Source of the DNA: Intestinibacter bartlettii
Lineage (GTDB): Bacteria > Bacillota > Clostridia > Peptostreptococcales > Peptostreptococcaceae
Assembly: GCF_018917435.1 (NCBI RefSeq)
Contig: NZ_JAHLOQ010000018.1
Location: 1-64,000, forward strand
Direction of reading: 5' to 3'
DNA length: 64,000 nt
Below, piece by piece: positions 54,081-63,697 of the stretch. How positions within the stretch are numbered: position 1 is the first letter of the stretch; every line of letters starts with the position of its first letter. Under the pieces are notes generated by a model. The model did no database searches. It was not told the DNA's origin and was given only the letters and a program-made list of their open reading frames with translations. The position numbers were made by a program, and so were the translations under genes.

Positions 54081-55550
54081 CTATTTCTCAATTATTTCAA
54101 TTATCTCCAATGAGCTATCTTTTAATCCACTTACATTCATTCCGTATTCCTTGCAAGTTAAGATATAATCGATAACTTCTTGTGTTATAACTTCACCTGG
54201 TGATGTTAGGCTTATTCCTGGTGGGTATGGAATTATATACTCTCCCGAAATCTTTCCTACACTTTCTTTTAATGCAACCGACCTTTTATTGCCATAAAAA
54301 GCTTCCCTTGGTGATATAATTTTTTGTGGGATTAAATCTGGATAATTTAGTTTCATTAGCTTCTTAACATTATCTTCAGACTTATCCAAATTATTATTTT
54401 CATCTATATTTAAATCCTCAACTATAGATTTTATAGCACATAAGAATTTATCAAAATCAGATTTTTCATTTCCTATTGTGCAGATTAATAAAACACCATA
54501 ATAGTTAGATAATTCAACTTGGATATTGTGCTTATACCTAAGAATTTCTTCTAAGTCATATCCGTTTATACCTATATCTTTAAGTGACACAAATACTTTT
54601 GTTGCATCATGTCCTTTTAATATTCTTACTCCGTCGATTTTTGATAAATCTTTTTCAAAATCATCTATATTACTTAATAATTCTTGCATTAACTCTTTGC
54701 CATATCTATCATAAATGTCAATTGCAATTTCTAGAGATGACATCATAACATATGATGGACTTGAAGATTGAACAATCTTTAAGAATCTTTCTAAATTCTT
54801 TTTATCTACTAGCTCTCCTTGAACATGTATAATAGACGATTGTGTAAATGATGGTAATGTTTTATGCACACTTTGGATTACTATATCTGCTCCTTGTTCA
54901 AGTGCTGATTTTGGTAATTTATCACTTAAACCTAAGTGTGCTCCATGTGCCTCATCTACAATTACAACTATTCCTTTTTCATGTGCATATGTACAAATTT
55001 TTTCTAAGTCAAAAGTCATCCCATAATAACTTGGATATGTAAGCATAAGAACTTTTATATCACTATTATTATCTATTGCATCGATAACATCTTGCTCATT
55101 AACGCCTTTTATAGTATAAGTGTCTTCGCAAATACTTCCTTTTATATACACAGGATTTATATCTCCTAATATAAATGCATTTATAGCCGATTGATGACAA
55201 TCTCTATTTACAAGTATTTTTTCTCCTGGTGCACATGTAGACAATATGGCTGCTTGTATTCCACATGTACTTCCATTTACTAAGTAATAACTTTTTTCAC
55301 TTTTAAAAACTTTACTCGCTCTTTCTTGAGAATCTTTAATAATTCCTTCAGGAGCATGTAAATTATCTGTTTCTATAATTTCCGTTGTATCCATTTTATA
55401 TAAGTTTTTTACTAAATTTTCATATCCCAATTTATCATATAATCTTCCCTTTTTATGACCAGGCATATGAAAAGATATTAAATCATCATTCACAATACTT
55501 TGTAACTTATTATTTATATAATTTTTATCACACTTTATTTCTTTCGTCAT
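54081..55550 (-). CDS. Orn/Lys/Arg decarboxylase-family PLP enzyme (YaaO-like)
   Basis: The 489-residue fold-type I PLP enzyme has FHMPGHKKGR at the start, the cofactor Asp/His region VIVDEAHGAHLG, and the Schiff-base Lys in QSVHKTLPSFTQSS. The C-terminal domain contains IPYPPGISLTSPGE. Family members decarboxylate arginine, lysine or ornithine to polyamines. Which amino acid is used cannot be said. It lies upstream of tmk, the same as yaaO-tmk in Bacillus. Confidence 0.9.
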   Translation of the reverse strand: MTKEIKCDKNYINNKLQSIVNDDLISFHMPGHKKGRLYDKLGYENLVKNLYKMDTTEIIETDNLHAPEGIIKDSQERASKVFKSEKSYYLVNGSTCGIQAAILSTCAPGEKILVNRDCHQSAINAFILGDINPVYIKGSICEDTYTIKGVNEQDVIDAIDNNSDIKVLMLTYPSYYGMTFDLEKICTYAHEKGIVVIVDEAHGAHLGLSDKLPKSALEQGADIVIQSVHKTLPSFTQSSIIHVQGELVDKKNLERFLKIVQSSSPSYVMMSSLEIAIDIYDRYGKELMQELLSNIDDFEKDLSKIDGVRILKGHDATKVFVSLKDIGINGYDLEEILRYKHNIQVELSNYYGVLLICTIGNEKSDFDKFLCAIKSIVEDLNIDENNNLDKSEDNVKKLMKLNYPDLIPQKIISPREAFYGNKRSVALKESVGKISGEYIIPYPPGISLTSPGEVITQEVIDYILTCKEYGMNVSGLKDSSLEIIEIIEK

Positions 55551-55692
55551 ATATATTTAAATATTGTCCTTTCTTGAATAATATCAAGCTTAATTATTAA
55601 TTTTTTCTAGTCTTATTATAATATAAGATAGATATTATGAATATAAATAATTGAAATATAAACTAGTATTATGGAGCAAATTTAAACTAAAA

Positions 55693-55721
55693 AAGCCACT
55701 AACATAAAATATTAGCGACTT
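55693..55721 (-). terminator. Terminator downstream of the yesL-like gene
   Basis: Minus-strand AAGTCGCTAA pairs with TTAGTGGCTT over 10 bp with G-U pairs and is followed by TTTTTT. It closes the maltodextrin locus on its downstream side. Confidence 0.65.
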
Positions 55722-55765
55722 AGTACAATATTATTTCATTATCTACAATTATAAATATTTCTAAT

Positions 55766-56395
55766 CTATTCTTGTATATATTTATTAAATATCTTATTTA
55801 AAAACATAGAATTTATATACGCTACAACACCAAAACTAATACAAGTATTTAAAAATACTATTTGACCCCAATATTGCCCGAATAAAGCAAATCCTCCTAT
55901 TGGCATCAAAGTTAAAAATAACATTATTAATGTATATGGTAGATGTTTTATAGACATTAATATGGCATTCATTAAAGTATTTTTTATATTATTTTCAAAT
56001 CTCGCTACAAGTGGAAATGCATATATGAAAATAAAACCAATTATTATGCTTACTATAGTAAATATAAATTTAAAAATCATACTTATTGTATCATTAGCCA
56101 TTAAGCTGCACATATAAAAATCAATGCCTATAAATGTAAATACCATTAAAAAAATAAGCCATATAATTGTACTTTGCTTGAAGTTTTCTTTAAATTGTTT
56201 AAAAAATTCTTTAACAGCATATACATCTTCATCTCTTGTTGCTTTCATCGAAACTGAATAAAGTGCAGTTGTTGATGCCCCTATTGTTACAATCGGTATT
56301 GAACAGATTACAAATAAAAAGTTTAAAATAATTGTGTCTGATACTCTAGATATTCCTGCAAAAAAATTATTATTATAATCAAATATTTTCCCCAT
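55766..56395 (-). CDS. YesL-like DUF624 membrane protein
   Basis: The 209-residue membrane protein has about five spans and the start MGKIFDYNNNFFAGISRVSD, then NFLFVICSIPIVTIGASTTAL, which are characteristic of DUF624/YesL. These proteins are often encoded beside sugar ABC transporter genes; their role is not known. The ATG at 56395 is preferred over a GTG three codons earlier, but the ribosome site is weak in both cases. It follows the malK-type gene after a strong hairpin (56421-56456). Confidence 0.85.
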   Translation of the reverse strand: MGKIFDYNNNFFAGISRVSDTIILNFLFVICSIPIVTIGASTTALYSVSMKATRDEDVYAVKEFFKQFKENFKQSTIIWLIFLMVFTFIGIDFYMCSLMANDTISMIFKFIFTIVSIIIGFIFIYAFPLVARFENNIKNTLMNAILMSIKHLPYTLIMLFLTLMPIGGFALFGQYWGQIVFLNTCISFGVVAYINSMFLNKIFNKYIQE

Positions 56396-56420
56396 AATAC
56401 ACACTGCTTTCTTAAATATT

Positions 56421-56456
56421 AATAAAACTGCTATATATAATTATAGCAGTTTTATT
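56421..56456 (-). terminator. Terminator or attenuator after the malK-type gene
   Basis: A perfect 15-bp stem AATAAAACTGCTATA (56421-56435) with its complement at 56442-56456 holds a T-rich 3' arm on the minus strand. It separates the ATPase gene from the YesL-like gene, which may be expressed by read-through. Confidence 0.7.
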
Positions 56457-56469
56457 TAACTGATTTTTA

Positions 56470-57582
56470 TTAATTTGTTATTACTATTCCTGTTTCTTTG
56501 TCAAATATATGAGTTTTATCCATATCCATTATGAACTTAACTTCGTCACCCATTCTAGCAGTAGTATCAGCATTAACTCTTGCTGTCATAGGGAATTGTT
56601 CTAAATCAAAGTATAGGTAAACTTCTGATCCAAGTAATTCATAGACATTTATTTTTACATTTAATTCACAACCATTTTTAACTTCTGCTAATTCTTTAGG
56701 GTCATGTATATTTTCTGGTCTAATACCCATTGTAACAGTTTTATTCATATATCCTTGTTCAACTAGTTCTTTTGCTTTAGCCTCTGGTAGAACAAATTTA
56801 TTTTCATTCATTTTTAATACAACTTTTTCTCCGTCTTTAGCAACTACAGCATCTACAAAGTTCATTTGTGGAGATCCTATAAATCCTGCAACAAATAAGT
56901 TTTGTGGATAATTATATAAGTTTTGTGGAGTATCTACTTGTTGTATTACACCATCTTTCATAACTACTATTTTAGTTCCTAAAGTCATAGCTTCAGTTTG
57001 GTCATGTGTTACATATATCATTGTTGCGCCTAATCTTTCATGTAATTTAGCAATTTCAGTACGCATTTGAACTCTTAATTTAGCATCTAGGTTAGATAAA
57101 GGTTCATCCATTAAGAATACTTTTGGTTGACGAACGATTGCTCTACCCATAGCCACACGTTGTCTTTGACCTCCTGATAAAGCCTTTGGTTTACGATCTA
57201 ATAATTTTTCAAGATCTAGTATTTTTGCTGCATGTCTAACTTTTTTATCTATTTCTTCTTTAGGTACTTTTTTAAGTTTTAATCCAAATGCCATATTATC
57301 ATAAACTGTTAAATGTGGATAAAGTGCATAACTTTGGAATACCATTGCGATGTCTCTGTCTTTAGCTTCAACATCATTTACAACTTTTCCATCTATTTTT
57401 AAAGTCCCCTTACTTATATCTTCAAGACCTGCTATCATTCTAAGAGTAGTTGATTTCCCACATCCTGATGGACCTACAAATATAATGAAATCTTTATCAT
57501 TTATTTCTAAATTAAAATCTTTTACTGCTTCAAAACCATTTGGGTATATTTTGCATATATTTTCTAATGATAAGCTTGCCAT
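56470..57582 (-). CDS. msmX: Sugar ABC transporter ATP-binding protein (MalK/MsmX/UgpC family)
   Basis: This ATPase energises carbohydrate ABC importers. Walker A GPSGCGKSTTLRM, signature LSGGQRQRVAMGRA and Walker B VFLMDEPLSNLDAKL are intact, and the C-terminal TOBE domain is present (MGIRPENIHD). At 370 residues it is full length. The longer frame starts with a TTG inside the GGAGGG site, so the ATG at 57582 is chosen. MsmX-type ATPases often serve several importers; here it lies in the malEFG locus. Confidence 0.92.
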   Translation of the reverse strand: MASLSLENICKIYPNGFEAVKDFNLEINDKDFIIFVGPSGCGKSTTLRMIAGLEDISKGTLKIDGKVVNDVEAKDRDIAMVFQSYALYPHLTVYDNMAFGLKLKKVPKEEIDKKVRHAAKILDLEKLLDRKPKALSGGQRQRVAMGRAIVRQPKVFLMDEPLSNLDAKLRVQMRTEIAKLHERLGATMIYVTHDQTEAMTLGTKIVVMKDGVIQQVDTPQNLYNYPQNLFVAGFIGSPQMNFVDAVVAKDGEKVVLKMNENKFVLPEAKAKELVEQGYMNKTVTMGIRPENIHDPKELAEVKNGCELNVKINVYELLGSEVYLYFDLEQFPMTARVNADTTARMGDEVKFIMDMDKTHIFDKETGIVITN

Positions 57583-57620
57583 ATTCCTAATTCCCTCCAA
57601 TTTATCTATCCAATTAATTA

Positions 57621-58655
57621 TTATTTATTCAATCTAGCAACGGATTGTCTTACAAGTAACTCCCCTTCAAATAGCATATGACTATTTTCTGCATTATTTT
57701 CTATTAGATTAAATAAAATTCTACTTGTTTCCTTTGCCATTTCTTCTACTGGTTGCCTTATTGTACTAATAGATGGATTATAATAATAAGATATATCTAA
57801 TCCATCAAACCCCATAACTGAATAATCCTCTGGAATTTTTTTGCCAGATTCTAATATTGCTTTACTAGCACCTATTGCCATACTATCAGAAACTGCATAA
57901 ACTGCTGTAAACTTTTCATTCGATTTTAGAAGTTCTTTCATAAGTTTATATCCATTTTCCATAGTAAATGCATTTTCTTCTTGTAAAGTATATCTTATTA
58001 AATTTTCATTTATAGGTATATTTCTTTCTTCTAATGCTTTTTTATATCCTTGAACTCTCAATCCACTAATACTTTCATCCCATGGTTGAGCTGCTAATAT
58101 TGCAATTTTTTCATGACCATAGTCACATAAACAATCTACTGCTTTTTTACTCTCTTTTATATCATCTACTGATACGGATGAATATATTTTTTTATCTACA
58201 CCGTCAAACATAGATATTGTACTTAATACAAAAGGTACTTTTATTTGTTTTAATCGTTTCTCATCATGTGAAAACCATCCGCCTAAAAATATAATACCTT
58301 TTAATTTTCTTTCTTTTATTAATTGTAATGCAACTTCAAGTTCATCCTGATTAGAATCAACTCTATGTAATAAAAAGGTATATTTTCTATGTTGTATTTC
58401 TTCCTCAAATACTTTTATCATCTTTTGAAAAAATGGGTTATCTATACCTTTTATTAAAACTGCTATAGTTTCGGTTTGTGTACATTTTAAGTTCCTAGCT
58501 GTATCATTGGGAACAAAATTTTTTTCTTTTATAACTTTTAAAATTTTTTCTCTTGTTTCATCACTAATATCTGGATGATTATTAATAGCTCTTGAGACAG
58601 TACTAACGCCGACACCACATTCTTTAGCTATATCTCTTATTGTGATTGTCTTCAT
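57621..58655 (-). CDS. LacI-family regulator, probable maltodextrin operon repressor
   Basis: The 344-residue regulator starts MKTITIRDIAKECGVGVSTV, the LacI helix-turn-helix, with hinge helix PNDTARNLKCTQT. A periplasmic-binding-like sugar domain follows (SMAIGASKAILESGKKIPED, VMGFDGLDISYYYNPSISTI). The ATG at 58655 lies 9 bases after AAAGGA; the first ATG of the frame is part of that site. It sits between malQ and the ATPase gene, and palindromes with the ACGT core of LacI operators lie at the malE promoter, so it is likely the local MalR. Confidence 0.92.
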   Translation of the reverse strand: MKTITIRDIAKECGVGVSTVSRAINNHPDISDETREKILKVIKEKNFVPNDTARNLKCTQTETIAVLIKGIDNPFFQKMIKVFEEEIQHRKYTFLLHRVDSNQDELEVALQLIKERKLKGIIFLGGWFSHDEKRLKQIKVPFVLSTISMFDGVDKKIYSSVSVDDIKESKKAVDCLCDYGHEKIAILAAQPWDESISGLRVQGYKKALEERNIPINENLIRYTLQEENAFTMENGYKLMKELLKSNEKFTAVYAVSDSMAIGASKAILESGKKIPEDYSVMGFDGLDISYYYNPSISTIRQPVEEMAKETSRILFNLIENNAENSHMLFEGELLVRQSVARLNK

Positions 58656-58716
58656 ATTAAAATTTCCTTTCATACATATTCTCTATATTTCTAATCAATC
58701 ATATAAGCTATTGAAT

Positions 58717-60198
58717 TTATATTCGTCCATATATCTTAGTTAATCTTTTTATCTTTTTTATTAATTCTTGAGAAAAACATCCTGATGTCATTCTCCATTT
58801 CCAGTTGTCGCCTAATGTTGATGGTGTATTTATTCTTGCCGATTCATCTAATCCTAAAAAATCTTGAACTGGAATTACGCATGTATCAGCAACACTTCCC
58901 ATTGCCATACAGATAAGATCCCAATTTATATATTTCCCTTTTGAATCTCTAGTATTTATATAATCTATACACATTTTTTTATCCAATTTATCTAAGTCTT
59001 TATACCATCCTATAACAGTATTATTATCATGTGTTCCTGTATAAACAACACAGTTAGTATTATAGTTATGTGGTAAATAATCACTTTCTTCTCTTGAATC
59101 AAATGCAAACTGAAGAACTTTCATTCCCGGATAGCCAGTATCTTTAAGAAGTTTTATAACTGAATCTGTTAAAAATCCTAAATCTTCAGCTATTATATTA
59201 ACATCTCCTAATTCTTTATTTATTTGTCTAAATAAATCTATTCCAGGTCCTTTTTTCCAAGTTCCATTTACAGCCGTTTTACTTTTATAAGGTATTGAAA
59301 AATATTCATCAAATCCCCTAAAATGATCAATTCGAACAATATCATATAAATTATAACAATATTTTATCCTTTTTATCCACCATTTGTAATTAGTGTATTT
59401 ATGATATTCCCAATCATATAATGGATTTCCCCATAATTGACCATCTTCAGAGAAAGAATCTGGTGGGCATCCTGCCACTGCTATAGGATTTAAATTTTTA
59501 TCAAATTGGAATAATTCTGGATTACCCCATGTGTCTGCACTATCTAGTGCAACATATATAGGTATATCTCCAACTATAGATATTCCTTTTTTATTGGCAT
59601 ATGCCTTCAATTTATTCCATTGACTTGAAAATAAAAATTGAGTATATTTATAAAACTTAATTTCATCTTCTAGTTTTTTTCTATATTTTGATAATGTATT
59701 TTTATCCCTTAGTTTTAATTTTTCATCCCATTCTAACCAAGATACTCCACCTAGTGAATCCTTTATTGCCATATATAAAGCATAATCATCTAACCACCAT
59801 TTATTATATTCACAGTATGCTAAGAACTTCTTGTTTTCATTTATTTTACTTCTTTTATAAGCTTTTTTTAATATTTTAAATCTTGATAAATATATCTTTT
59901 CATAATCAATATATTCTATATTATCTCCCCAATCATAACTATCACATTCTTCTTCTGTTAACAATCCTTCTTTAACTAGTTCATCTAAATCTATAAAGTA
60001 TGGATTTCCTGCAAAAGTTGAAAATGATTGATATGGCGAATCACCATATCCTGTTGGTCCAAGGGGTAGTATCTGCCATATTGTCTGTCCTGTTTTTTCT
60101 AATATATCTACAAATTCATACGCTTCTTTTGAAAAACTTCCTATTCCATATTTTGAAGGTAAACTAGATATAGGTAGTAAAAATCCGTTTCTTCTCAT
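58717..60198 (-). CDS. malQ: 4-alpha-glucanotransferase (amylomaltase)
   Basis: MalQ, a GH77 enzyme, transfers maltosyl units between malto-oligosaccharides and releases glucose. It begins RNGFLLPISSLPSKYGIGSF. The catalytic residues are visible: nucleophile Asp in IVRIDHFRGFDEYF, acid/base Glu in IIAEDLGFLT and the third carboxylate in YTGTHDNNTVIGWY. At 493 residues it is typical. AAAGGGGG precedes the ATG. It works with the phosphorylase at the window's right end on imported maltodextrin. Confidence 0.95.
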   Translation of the reverse strand: MRRNGFLLPISSLPSKYGIGSFSKEAYEFVDILEKTGQTIWQILPLGPTGYGDSPYQSFSTFAGNPYFIDLDELVKEGLLTEEECDSYDWGDNIEYIDYEKIYLSRFKILKKAYKRSKINENKKFLAYCEYNKWWLDDYALYMAIKDSLGGVSWLEWDEKLKLRDKNTLSKYRKKLEDEIKFYKYTQFLFSSQWNKLKAYANKKGISIVGDIPIYVALDSADTWGNPELFQFDKNLNPIAVAGCPPDSFSEDGQLWGNPLYDWEYHKYTNYKWWIKRIKYCYNLYDIVRIDHFRGFDEYFSIPYKSKTAVNGTWKKGPGIDLFRQINKELGDVNIIAEDLGFLTDSVIKLLKDTGYPGMKVLQFAFDSREESDYLPHNYNTNCVVYTGTHDNNTVIGWYKDLDKLDKKMCIDYINTRDSKGKYINWDLICMAMGSVADTCVIPVQDFLGLDESARINTPSTLGDNWKWRMTSGCFSQELIKKIKRLTKIYGRI

Positions 60199-60219
60199 GA
60201 TTATCCCCCTTTATATTGC

Positions 60220-61104
60220 CTATCCTTTAACTGCTCCAGCAACAACACCTTCTATAATATGTTTTTGACAAGCTAAGTAGAATATTATTATTGGAATAAT
60301 AGCTAAGACTAGCATCGCCATCATAGCTCCCATATCTCTATTTCCGTTTGATCCTACTAGCATTTGAATTACAACTGGTATAGTTTTGTATTCAGTTGAT
60401 AAACCTATAACTAAGTATGGTAATAAGTAATCATTCCAAATCCACATTGCATTTAATATTGCTACAGTGATTGCTGTAGGTTTTAATATTGGTAATACTA
60501 TATGGAAATAAGTTTGAAGTGGATTACAACCATCTATCATAGCTGCTTCTTCTATTTCTAGTGGTATTGATTTTATAAATCCACTAAACATGAATATTGA
60601 TAAACCACATCCAAACCCTAGATAAAGCACTATCATTCCAACAGGATTTGCAAGATGTAATATATCTGCTAACTTAACCATAGGGAACATTACCATTTGG
60701 AATGGTACTATCATTGAAAATACAAATAGATAATATAATACACTTGTGAATTTAGATTTTACTCTTGTTATGTAGTAAGCTGTCATAGATGTGAAGAATA
60801 AAATCACAGCAACTGATCCTATTGTTATAAAGAAAGACCAGCCTATTGCACTTAAAAACCCTGTTTGTTCAAGTCCATTTATATAATTGCTAAGACCTAC
60901 AAAAGTTTTTGCTGTTGGTAGAGAAAATGGGCTATCACTAATAAAGAATTTTCCTTTAAATGAGTTTATTATTATAAATAAAATCGGTGCTAAAAATACA
61001 ACAACTAGTGCACAAAGTATTAAAAATATAACTGTATTACCAGCACTTTTTTTCGGTGTTGTTTTTATTTCTTTAGTACTTTTTTTAGATATCGTTGCTT
61101 CCAT
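60220..61104 (-). CDS. malG: Maltodextrin ABC transporter permease MalG
   Basis: The 294-residue inner-membrane permease has six spans and the ATPase-coupling EAA loop EIEEAAMIDGCNPLQTYFHI-VLP. It begins with a polar cytoplasmic tail rich in Lys, Ser and Thr. It overlaps malF by one base and precedes malQ by 21 bp. Together with MalF, MalE and the MsmX-type ATPase it should import maltodextrins. Other oligosaccharides are possible, but malQ and the phosphorylase support maltodextrin. Confidence 0.93.
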   Translation of the reverse strand: MEATISKKSTKEIKTTPKKSAGNTVIFLILCALVVVFLAPILFIIINSFKGKFFISDSPFSLPTAKTFVGLSNYINGLEQTGFLSAIGWSFFITIGSVAVILFFTSMTAYYITRVKSKFTSVLYYLFVFSMIVPFQMVMFPMVKLADILHLANPVGMIVLYLGFGCGLSIFMFSGFIKSIPLEIEEAAMIDGCNPLQTYFHIVLPILKPTAITVAILNAMWIWNDYLLPYLVIGLSTEYKTIPVVIQMLVGSNGNRDMGAMMAMLVLAIIPIIIFYLACQKHIIEGVVAGAVKG

Positions 61105-61949
61105 TATTGTTCTACCTCCTTATTTCTAGTATAATATAATTGAGCAAGAGCTATACAAGCTACTATAATAAAGAACATTACTGCTTTTGCTTGACCAACT
61201 CCCTCAAATCCCATTCTTCCATAGAATGAATTAACTATATTTAATGCTAGCATTTCTGTATTATGTGTTGGTGCACCATTTGTTAATGCTAAGTTTTGGT
61301 CAAATAATTTGAAACTGTTTGATAATGTCAGGAATAAACAAATTGTTATTGATGGCATTACCATTGGTATAGTAACATTTTTTAATGTTTGCCATTTGTT
61401 TGCACCATCTATTTTTGCTGCTTCAATCAATTCTGTTGGTACATTTTGAAGTCCTGCAATATATATAATCATCATATAACCTATCATTTGCCAGTTCATA
61501 AGTAGGATTAATCCGATAAATCCGTATTTTGCATCTGCTACTAATGTTGTTCCGTATCTTGATAAAAAAGCATTGATCATTGTTTGCCAAGTATACCCCA
61601 AAACTATACCACCAATTAAGTTTGGCATAAAAAATACTGTACGGAAAAAATTTGTTCCTTTTATTTTCTTAGTTAGTAAATATGCTAATGCAAATGCAAT
61701 TATATTTACTGTTATTATAGAAATGACTGTGAATACTGCTGTAAAACCAAATGAATATAAGAAATTTTGACCTGCTGCAAATGCAGTTTTATAATTTTGA
61801 AGACCTACAAAATTTGCGTCTGTTATAGTTGTAAATTTACAAAATGATAAATAAATACCTATTACGAAAGGTAATACAAAGGCAATTGCAAATGCTATAA
61901 GAGTTGGTACTATAAATACAGGCCAGTATTTTTTCAATGTTTTTTCCAT
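61104..61949 (-). CDS. malF: Maltodextrin ABC transporter permease MalF
   Basis: The 281-residue permease has six membrane spans and the EAA loop ELIEAAKIDGANKWQTLKNV. It is the short form without the large periplasmic insertion of E. coli MalF, as usual for Gram-positives. GGAGGGG precedes the start. It lies 163 bp downstream of malE, separated by a hairpin-rich leader, and its stop overlaps the malG start. Confidence 0.93.
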   Translation of the reverse strand: MEKTLKKYWPVFIVPTLIAFAIAFVLPFVIGIYLSFCKFTTITDANFVGLQNYKTAFAAGQNFLYSFGFTAVFTVISIITVNIIAFALAYLLTKKIKGTNFFRTVFFMPNLIGGIVLGYTWQTMINAFLSRYGTTLVADAKYGFIGLILLMNWQMIGYMMIIYIAGLQNVPTELIEAAKIDGANKWQTLKNVTIPMVMPSITICLFLTLSNSFKLFDQNLALTNGAPTHNTEMLALNIVNSFYGRMGFEGVGQAKAVMFFIIVACIALAQLYYTRNKEVEQ

Positions 61950-61985
61950 GATACCCCTCCTGATATTCTATTATTTAAATTAATA

Positions 61986-62071
61986 AGCCATAAATAATGT
62001 ATCTACCTAATTGCAATTTAGAATGTAATCATTATTCATTCTTAACGGTATTTATACTGTTATTTATGGCT
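61986..62071 (-). repeat. Hairpin region between malE and malF
   Basis: AGCCATAAATAA (61986-61997) has its exact complement at 62060-62071, enclosing about 62 bases with further small stems (AACAGTAT/ATACCGTT). It lies in the 163-bp gap between malE and malF. A partial terminator or an mRNA-protecting structure would give more binding protein than permease. Confidence 0.5.
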
Positions 62072-62112
62072 CATTTTTATGCTAAATTGACTAGATTAAT
62101 TTTTTATATTAA

Positions 62113-63459
62113 TTATTTTGTTAATTCTTTTTCACTTGCCCATTCATCAACAACTTTCTTCTTAACATCGTTCCATTTCATGTTTCCGTTGCAATATTGA
62201 AGTAAAGCATCACCAAAATCATCTTTGAATTGTTGACTTGGGAAAGTAGTGAAGTTCCAATCTACATTGTAGTAGTTGTCATCTTTCATATATCTTATAA
62301 CTTCTTTAGCTAATGGATCTTGTGGAACTTCTTCATCTGAGAAAGTATCAAATGGAGCTATAAATCCTAATTCATTAGTAACATAATCTTTACCTTGATC
62401 AGAAGTGAATAACCAGTTTATAAAATCTTGTGTTGCTTTTTGGTCAGCTTCTGAAGCATTTTTATTTATACAGAAGTAATTTTCAGTTCCTATACAAAGA
62501 CCTTGTTTTTCTTCACCTTTAACACCTGTATATATTGGCATGAATTTAACATCATCTTCTTTAACTGTATTTCCATCAATATCTGCTATTTGACTCCATC
62601 CCCAGTTACCATTTTGAACCATAGCACATTGTCCTAAAGCGAATTCAGACATTGAATCTGTAACTGTTTTACTTCCTAATAATGTAGGTTCGCAAGTTGA
62701 GTTATTTATATATAAGTCAAATATGTTTTTAAAGTTATCTGAGTATTTGAAGCTTATTTTATCTTCATCTTTTACATTTTTATCTTTATATTCATAATAT
62801 ATAGGAAGATTTGCTAAGTGAGTTTGCCATCTCCAGTCTTCACCTGGTGTTAATGAAGTAGAAGCAAATACACCTTTTATTCCTAATTCATCTTTTCTAG
62901 ATTGCATATCTTCTGCAACTTCTTTTAATTTATCAAAATTATTTATTTCATCCATAGATTTTACTTTAGCACCATCTAATGCAAAATATTTATCCATTAT
63001 TGCTTGGTTGTATATTATTCCGTATCCTTCTTCAACGTAAGGTATACCATATACTTTACTATCATCACCTTTTATTGCTAAATCTTCATTTAATAAGTGT
63101 TTGTTTAACTCTGTATCTGTTAAATCTGCACAATAATCTTTCCAAGATTGATATCCTACTGGTCCATTTATTTGGAATAATGTAGGCGCATCTTTTTTAG
63201 CTATTTCTGATTTTAGAGTTTGTTCATATTTACCACTAGCAGCAGTAACTACTTTTACCTCTACACCTGTTTCTTCTTTGTATTTCTTAGCTATCTTTTT
63301 CCATTGTTTTTCTTGTTCTGGTTTAAAACTTAAGTAATAAACACTACCCTTGTCAGATGATCCTGAACCACTAGAATCGTTAGAGCTGCTACAACCAGTA
63401 AGCATTGCTACTGATAATACACTAGCTAAAGCGATTGATAAAAATTTTTTAACCTTCAT
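62113..63459 (-). CDS. malE: Maltodextrin-binding lipoprotein MalE
   Basis: This is the extracellular solute-binding protein of the ABC importer (family 1). The ATG at 63459 gives MKVKKFLSIALASVLSVAML followed by TGC, a lipoprotein signal with lipid Cys. GGGGG lies 9 bases upstream. The 40 extra residues of the longer frame cover the promoter and operators and are rejected. The mature protein shows the binding-protein pattern (VTAASGKYEQTLKSEIAKKD, YGIPYVEEGYGIIYNQAIMD). At 448 residues it is normal. It is the first gene of the operon malE-malF-malG-malQ-regulator-ATPase. Confidence 0.93.
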   Translation of the reverse strand: MKVKKFLSIALASVLSVAMLTGCSSSNDSSGSGSSDKGSVYYLSFKPEQEKQWKKIAKKYKEETGVEVKVVTAASGKYEQTLKSEIAKKDAPTLFQINGPVGYQSWKDYCADLTDTELNKHLLNEDLAIKGDDSKVYGIPYVEEGYGIIYNQAIMDKYFALDGAKVKSMDEINNFDKLKEVAEDMQSRKDELGIKGVFASTSLTPGEDWRWQTHLANLPIYYEYKDKNVKDEDKISFKYSDNFKNIFDLYINNSTCEPTLLGSKTVTDSMSEFALGQCAMVQNGNWGWSQIADIDGNTVKEDDVKFMPIYTGVKGEEKQGLCIGTENYFCINKNASEADQKATQDFINWLFTSDQGKDYVTNELGFIAPFDTFSDEEVPQDPLAKEVIRYMKDDNYYNVDWNFTTFPSQQFKDDFGDALLQYCNGNMKWNDVKKKVVDEWASEKELTK

Positions 63460-63491
63460 ATCTTTTTCCCCCTGAATTAAAAAGTAAATTA

Positions 63492-63534
63492 GTAACGTTA
63501 CCGAAAACGTTTCCGATTTGTTGGATAACGTTTT
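63492..63534. promoter_or_regulatory. Three LacI-type operator palindromes downstream of the malE promoter
   Basis: ACGTT cores are centred at 63496/63497 (perfect GTAACGTTAC), 63508/63509 (GAAAACGTTTCC) and 63529/63530 (GATAACGTTTTT). Spacing is 12 and 21 bp. They lie between the predicted start of transcription and the ribosome site. They fit the central-CG operators of LacI-family regulators; one or more could also be a CcpA site. Confidence 0.7.
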
Positions 63535-63547
63535 TCTAATTACTAAA

Positions 63548-63576
63548 ATAGTAGCACTGTACGTTTTAAAAATCAA
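63548..63576 (-). promoter_or_regulatory. Putative sigma-A promoter of the malE operon
   Basis: Minus-strand TTGATT (63576-63571) and TACTAT (63553-63548) are 17 bases apart. The predicted start near 63541 places the operators in the early transcribed region. Confidence 0.55.
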
Positions 63577-63622
63577 CATGATTTTTAGTAATTTTTGTAA
63601 ATAATTGTTCTTTTTTAATAAA

Positions 63623-63676
63623 AATTCTCTATATTTATTAGGGTTATTTTTACCTAAGACTTTAATATAGAGAATT
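63623..63676 (-). terminator. Terminator of the alpha-glucan phosphorylase gene
   Basis: AATTCTCTATATT (63623-63635) has a perfect complement at 63664-63676, with a smaller TTAGG/CCTAA stem inside. It lies 21 bp past the stop. The following T-run is short. Confidence 0.6.
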
Positions 63677-63697
63677 CTTATTTATCACTTTACTCTT

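Noticed and set aside
63460-63579. Longer MalE start giving 40 extra residues
   Set aside because: It would translate the promoter and operators and bury the lipoprotein signal. The ATG at 63459 has GGGGG at the right distance.
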